Assembly (NCBI RefSeq): GCF_017614965.1
Contig: NZ_WVUG01000067.1
Span: 1 to 33,119, forward strand
Source of the DNA: Streptomyces griseorubiginosus
Lineage (GTDB): Bacteria; Actinomycetota; Actinomycetes; Streptomycetales; Streptomycetaceae
Direction: 5' to 3'
DNA length: 33,119 nucleotides
Part shown: positions 30,832 to 33,119 of the stretch, in pieces
Position numbering within the stretch: the stretch's first letter is position 1
How the letters are laid out: every line of letters begins with the position of its first letter
Translations under genes and position numbers: made by a program
Notes under the pieces: generated by a model
What the model was told of the DNA's origin: nothing
Seen by the model: the letters and a program-made list of their open reading frames with translations, nothing else
Databases searched by the model: none

Positions 30832-31428
30832 TTAGGCCCGGGTGAGAGCCACCCTCCGACGGTGCCGAGCCACCCGTTCGCGGTTCCCACAGACCTCACT
30901 GGAGCACCAGCGCCTCCTGCGCCCCCGGGACGAATCGACGTAGAAGATCGGGCAGTTGTCCCCCTCGCACTGCCGCAGCCCCGCCCGCGCGACCGGGTCG
31001 GTGAGCAGCTCCACGGCGTCCCGGGCGATCGCCCCGAGCAGCGCCGCGCACTCCGGCGGCCCGTCCAACTCCCTGACCAGCACCCCGTCCTCGCCGCGCA
31101 CGGCACGCGGGGCCGGCGGCGCGGTCCTGGCGAGCTCGTTCACGCGGACGAGCGCGAGGTCGTACGACGGCCTCGGTACGGCGGCGAGCGCGCCGCGCAC
31201 CAACTGGCCGATCCGGGCCCGCAGTTCTCGGAAGCCGACCAGCCAGCCCGGGTCCGCGTGCGCCAGTGACGTGCCCGGCGGCACGAGTCCCGCGCCCACG
31301 ATCCAGGCGCACAGCACCTCGACCGAGTCGAACCGTTCCTCGGGATGCGTCGTCGCCAGCAGGTCCAGGCAGATCCGCCCGGCGTCGAAGCGCAGCTCGT
31401 GAGGGACCGAGACCGTACCCAGTGCCAT
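30832..31428 (-). CDS. CGNR zinc-finger regulator (ABATE domain)
   Basis: A 198-residue protein. The N-terminal ABATE (DUF1470) domain covers about 10-145 (FDAGRICLDLLATTHPEERF). The C-terminal CGNR zinc finger has CEGDNCPIFYVDSSRGRRRR, then WCSSEVCGNRERVARHRRR, with four Cys as ligands and the CGNR signature. Such proteins are taken to be stress-response-linked transcription regulators. ATG 31428; ribosome site weak (GACAGGCAC). It is divergent from a DUF1772 membrane protein (165-bp gap) and lies upstream of the sigU operon on the same strand. Target genes unknown; the divergent neighbour is a candidate. Confidence 0.93.
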   Translation of the reverse strand: MALGTVSVPHELRFDAGRICLDLLATTHPEERFDSVEVLCAWIVGAGLVPPGTSLAHADPGWLVGFRELRARIGQLVRGALAAVPRPSYDLALVRVNELARTAPPAPRAVRGEDGVLVRELDGPPECAALLGAIARDAVELLTDPVARAGLRQCEGDNCPIFYVDSSRGRRRRWCSSEVCGNRERVARHRRRVALTRA

Positions 31429-31593
31429 GTGCCTGTCACCGCCTGGGGCTGGGGTGGAGAACCGTTCCCCTTACAGTGCCCGTCCGCCCGCGCGGCCGGA
31501 ACCCCTCGTGCCGGTGAGGAGGTTGGACGAGCGCGTATGCGGGTGCGCGTCTCGGCGATGTCCGGGGCGCCGTGCCGTCCGTTGACTTGAGGC

Positions 31594-32133
31594 ATGACGC
31601 GGAACAGGACTGCCACGGGACTCGTACTGGGCGCGGCCACGGTCGCCATGGGACTGATCGCCGGGGTCTACTACATCTTCGCCTGCTGTGTGATGCCGGC
31701 GCTGGCCCGCAGCGACGACCGGGTCTACGTCGAGGTCATGAACGACATCAACGACGTGATCCAGAACCCGGTGTTCTTCCTCTCCTTCATGGGCGCGCCG
31801 CTGCTGACGGCGGTGTCGGCGTGGCAACTGCGGGGCCGGCCCTGCCGCTGGTGGGTGTGGGCGGCCCTGGCCGCCTACACCGCCGGCTTGTTGACGACCA
31901 TGGCCTTCAACATCCCCCTCAACGACGACCTTTCCCGCGCGGGCGACCCGACCGCGGCCCGGGAGCACTTCGAGCACGCGTGGGTGGCGTGGAACGCGGT
32001 GCGCGCGGTGCTGTCGACGGTGGCGCTGGTGTGTCTGACGCGGGGACTCGTGCTGTACGGGGCGTTCCGGCGCAGGGGCGATGTCAGCCCGTCCGGCGGT
32101 GTCCACGGCGGTGCCCCCTCCGGGGGAGTCTGA
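31594..32133 (+). CDS. DUF1772 (anthrone-oxygenase-like) membrane protein
   Basis: A 179-residue integral membrane protein with four hydrophobic helices (about 7-30, 58-78, 86-106 and 133-155). The family pattern is visible: FNIPLNDDL, HFEHAWVAWNAVRAVLSTVA and the early NPVFFLSFMG. Related proteins include the anthrone oxygenases of aromatic polyketide pathways, but most DUF1772 proteins have no known reaction and no polyketide gene is here. The C-terminus is a short Gly/Pro/Ser-rich tail. ATG 31594 is preceded by TTGAGG. Divergent from the CGNR gene. Confidence 0.85.
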   Translation: MTRNRTATGLVLGAATVAMGLIAGVYYIFACCVMPALARSDDRVYVEVMNDINDVIQNPVFFLSFMGAPLLTAVSAWQLRGRPCRWWVWAALAAYTAGLLTTMAFNIPLNDDLSRAGDPTAAREHFEHAWVAWNAVRAVLSTVALVCLTRGLVLYGAFRRRGDVSPSGGVHGGAPSGGV

Positions 32134-32164
32134 GGACGCGGCCGTTCGAGCCGAAGGGGGCCCG

Positions 32165-32180
32165 GGAGCCGGCGGGCTCC
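32165..32180. terminator. Small hairpin between convergent DUF1772 and nnaR genes
   Basis: GGAGCC (32165-32170) and GGCTCC (32175-32180) with loop GGCG, in an 81-bp gap between converging stop codons. Confidence 0.5.
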
Positions 32181-32214
32181 GGCAGACGGCACCCGGAACG
32201 CCCGGCGCCCCAGC

Positions 32215-33119
32215 TCACGCGTCCGCGTACTTCGCGTCCGCAGCGGGGTCCAACGCCAGCCGGTACCCCCGCTTCACCACCGTCTGGATCAGCTTCGGTG
32301 CCCCCAGTGCCGTCCGCAGACGGGCCATCGCCGTCTCCACCGCGTGCTCGTCGCGCCCGGCGCCGGGCAGGGCACGCAGCAGCTCCGAGCGGGCCACCAC
32401 CCAGCCCGGCCGCCGGGACAGCGCCCGCAGCAGGGACATCCCCGCGGGCGGCACCGGCCTCAGCTCCCCGTCGACGAGCACCGCGTGCCCCCGGATCTCC
32501 ACCCGGTGCCCGGCGATCGGCAGGGCGCGTGCCCGGCCCGGCAGCTCCTGGCACAGCAGCTGCACCAGCGGCCCGAGCCGGAACCGCTCCGGCTGGACGG
32601 TGTCGACGCCCCGCGCCTGCAGCGGCAGAGCGGTGACCGGCCCGACGCAGGCGGGCAGTACGTCGTGGTGGAGGGCGGCGATCAGCTCCGGCAGCAGCCC
32701 TCGCTCCTCCGCCCGGTTCAGCAGGGACGCCGCGGCCGGCGCGCTGGTGAAGGTGATCGCGTCCAGGCCCCGGGAGACGACGGCGTCCAGCAACCGGTCC
32801 ACCGGCCCGATGTCCTCGGGCGGCATCCACCGGTACACCGGCACCCCGACGACCTCGCCGCCCGCGGCCCGCAGCGCCTCCACGAACCCGGGCAGCGGCT
32901 CACCGTGCAGCTGTGCGGCGATCCGGCGCCCGTCGACGCCCTCCTCCAGCAGCCGGTCCAGCACCTCGGCCATGGACTCGCTCGACGGTGACCACTCCTC
33001 GGTGAGCCCGGCGGCCCGTATCGCCCCCTTGACCTTGGGTCCGCGCGCCAGCAGCTCCACCGTGCGCAGCCGCTCCAGCAGCGGCTCCCCGAGCCCCCAC
33101 CCGTCGGCGGCCTCGACCC
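32215..33119 (-). CDS. nnaR: NnaR-type regulator: uroporphyrinogen-III-synthase-like domain plus winged helix (5' end beyond window)
   Basis: Partial: the frame is open to the window edge, and the N-terminal quarter is outside. The visible part starts within the HemD fold (EAADGWGLGEPLLERLR, then LLARGPKVKGAIRAAGL) and continues through FTSAPAAASLLNRAEERGL and ACVGPVTALPL. The last ~90 residues are an OmpR/PhoB-type winged helix (AGMSLLRALSRRPGWVVARS; HAVETAMARLRTALG; KLIQTVVKRGYRLAL). This two-domain form matches NnaR, which works with GlnR on nitrate/nitrite assimilation genes in S. coelicolor. Whether the HemD part keeps any synthase activity is doubtful. A nitrate transporter gene may lie beyond the edge. 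Confidence 0.88.
   Translation of the reverse strand, partial: VEAADGWGLGEPLLERLRTVELLARGPKVKGAIRAAGLTEEWSPSSESMAEVLDRLLEEGVDGRRIAAQLHGEPLPGFVEALRAAGGEVVGVPVYRWMPPEDIGPVDRLLDAVVSRGLDAITFTSAPAAASLLNRAEERGLLPELIAALHHDVLPACVGPVTALPLQARGVDTVQPERFRLGPLVQLLCQELPGRARALPIAGHRVEIRGHAVLVDGELRPVPPAGMSLLRALSRRPGWVVARSELLRALPGAGRDEHAVETAMARLRTALGAPKLIQTVVKRGYRLALDPAADAKYADA

Overview
The window is chromosomal DNA from a Streptomyces or very close relative. GC content is very high with strong GC bias at third codon positions. GTG and TTG starts are common, and several genes look leaderless. The block murA, hupA, ACT-domain malic enzyme, HelD-like helicase, rsuA, sigU and (further on) nnaR matches, as I recall it, the SCO2949-SCO2958 order of S. 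coelicolor. No phage, transposase, integrase or CRISPR array is visible.

Left part (1-10.8 kb). An osmoprotectant-type ABC permease (possibly cut by the edge) is followed by an ArsR-type regulator with a palindromic operator and a small downstream ORF. A membrane-anchored Lon-type peptidase without a PDZ domain faces them. Next is an N-succinyl(acyl)amino-acid racemase/GNAT pair divergent from a PucR-type regulator, which looks like a D- to L-amino-acid salvage module. Then come an IclR regulator with a decayed tandem duplication of its 3' end, a superfamily-2 helicase and an MFS exporter.

Middle part (10.9-19.4 kb). A tRNA-Cys(GCA) is followed by a small islet: a membrane-anchored unknown, a secreted Cys-rich single-domain protein, a double SUKH-4 immunity-type protein, a 14-copy 12-bp minisatellite and a P-loop kinase. 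Upstream of these on the same strand is a translationally coupled three-gene xanthine-dehydrogenase-like operon (FAD, 2Fe-2S, molybdopterin subunits). It has two striking oddities: the 2Fe-2S subunit carries a low-complexity N-terminal extension of about 460 residues, and the molybdopterin subunit appears to lack the family's catalytic glutamate.

Right part (19.6-33.1 kb). This is conserved core: GH20 beta-N-acetylhexosaminidase without a signal peptide, DUF3039 protein, YqgE/AlgH, MurA, HU, malic enzyme, HelD/HelR-like RNA-polymerase-associated helicase, RsuA and SigU (ATGA-overlapping pair), a CGNR zinc-finger regulator, a DUF1772 membrane protein, and the 5'-truncated (by the window edge) NnaR, a HemD-like protein with a winged helix. 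Strong hairpin terminators separate murA/hupA and follow the helicase, rsuA and DUF3039 genes.

The most promising leads for new biology are the divergent xanthine-dehydrogenase-like enzyme with its disordered 2Fe-2S subunit, the tRNA-adjacent islet with an orphan double-SUKH-4 protein beside a bipartite 7+7 minisatellite, and a dyad shared by the PucR-linked promoter and the xanthine-dehydrogenase-like promoter region.
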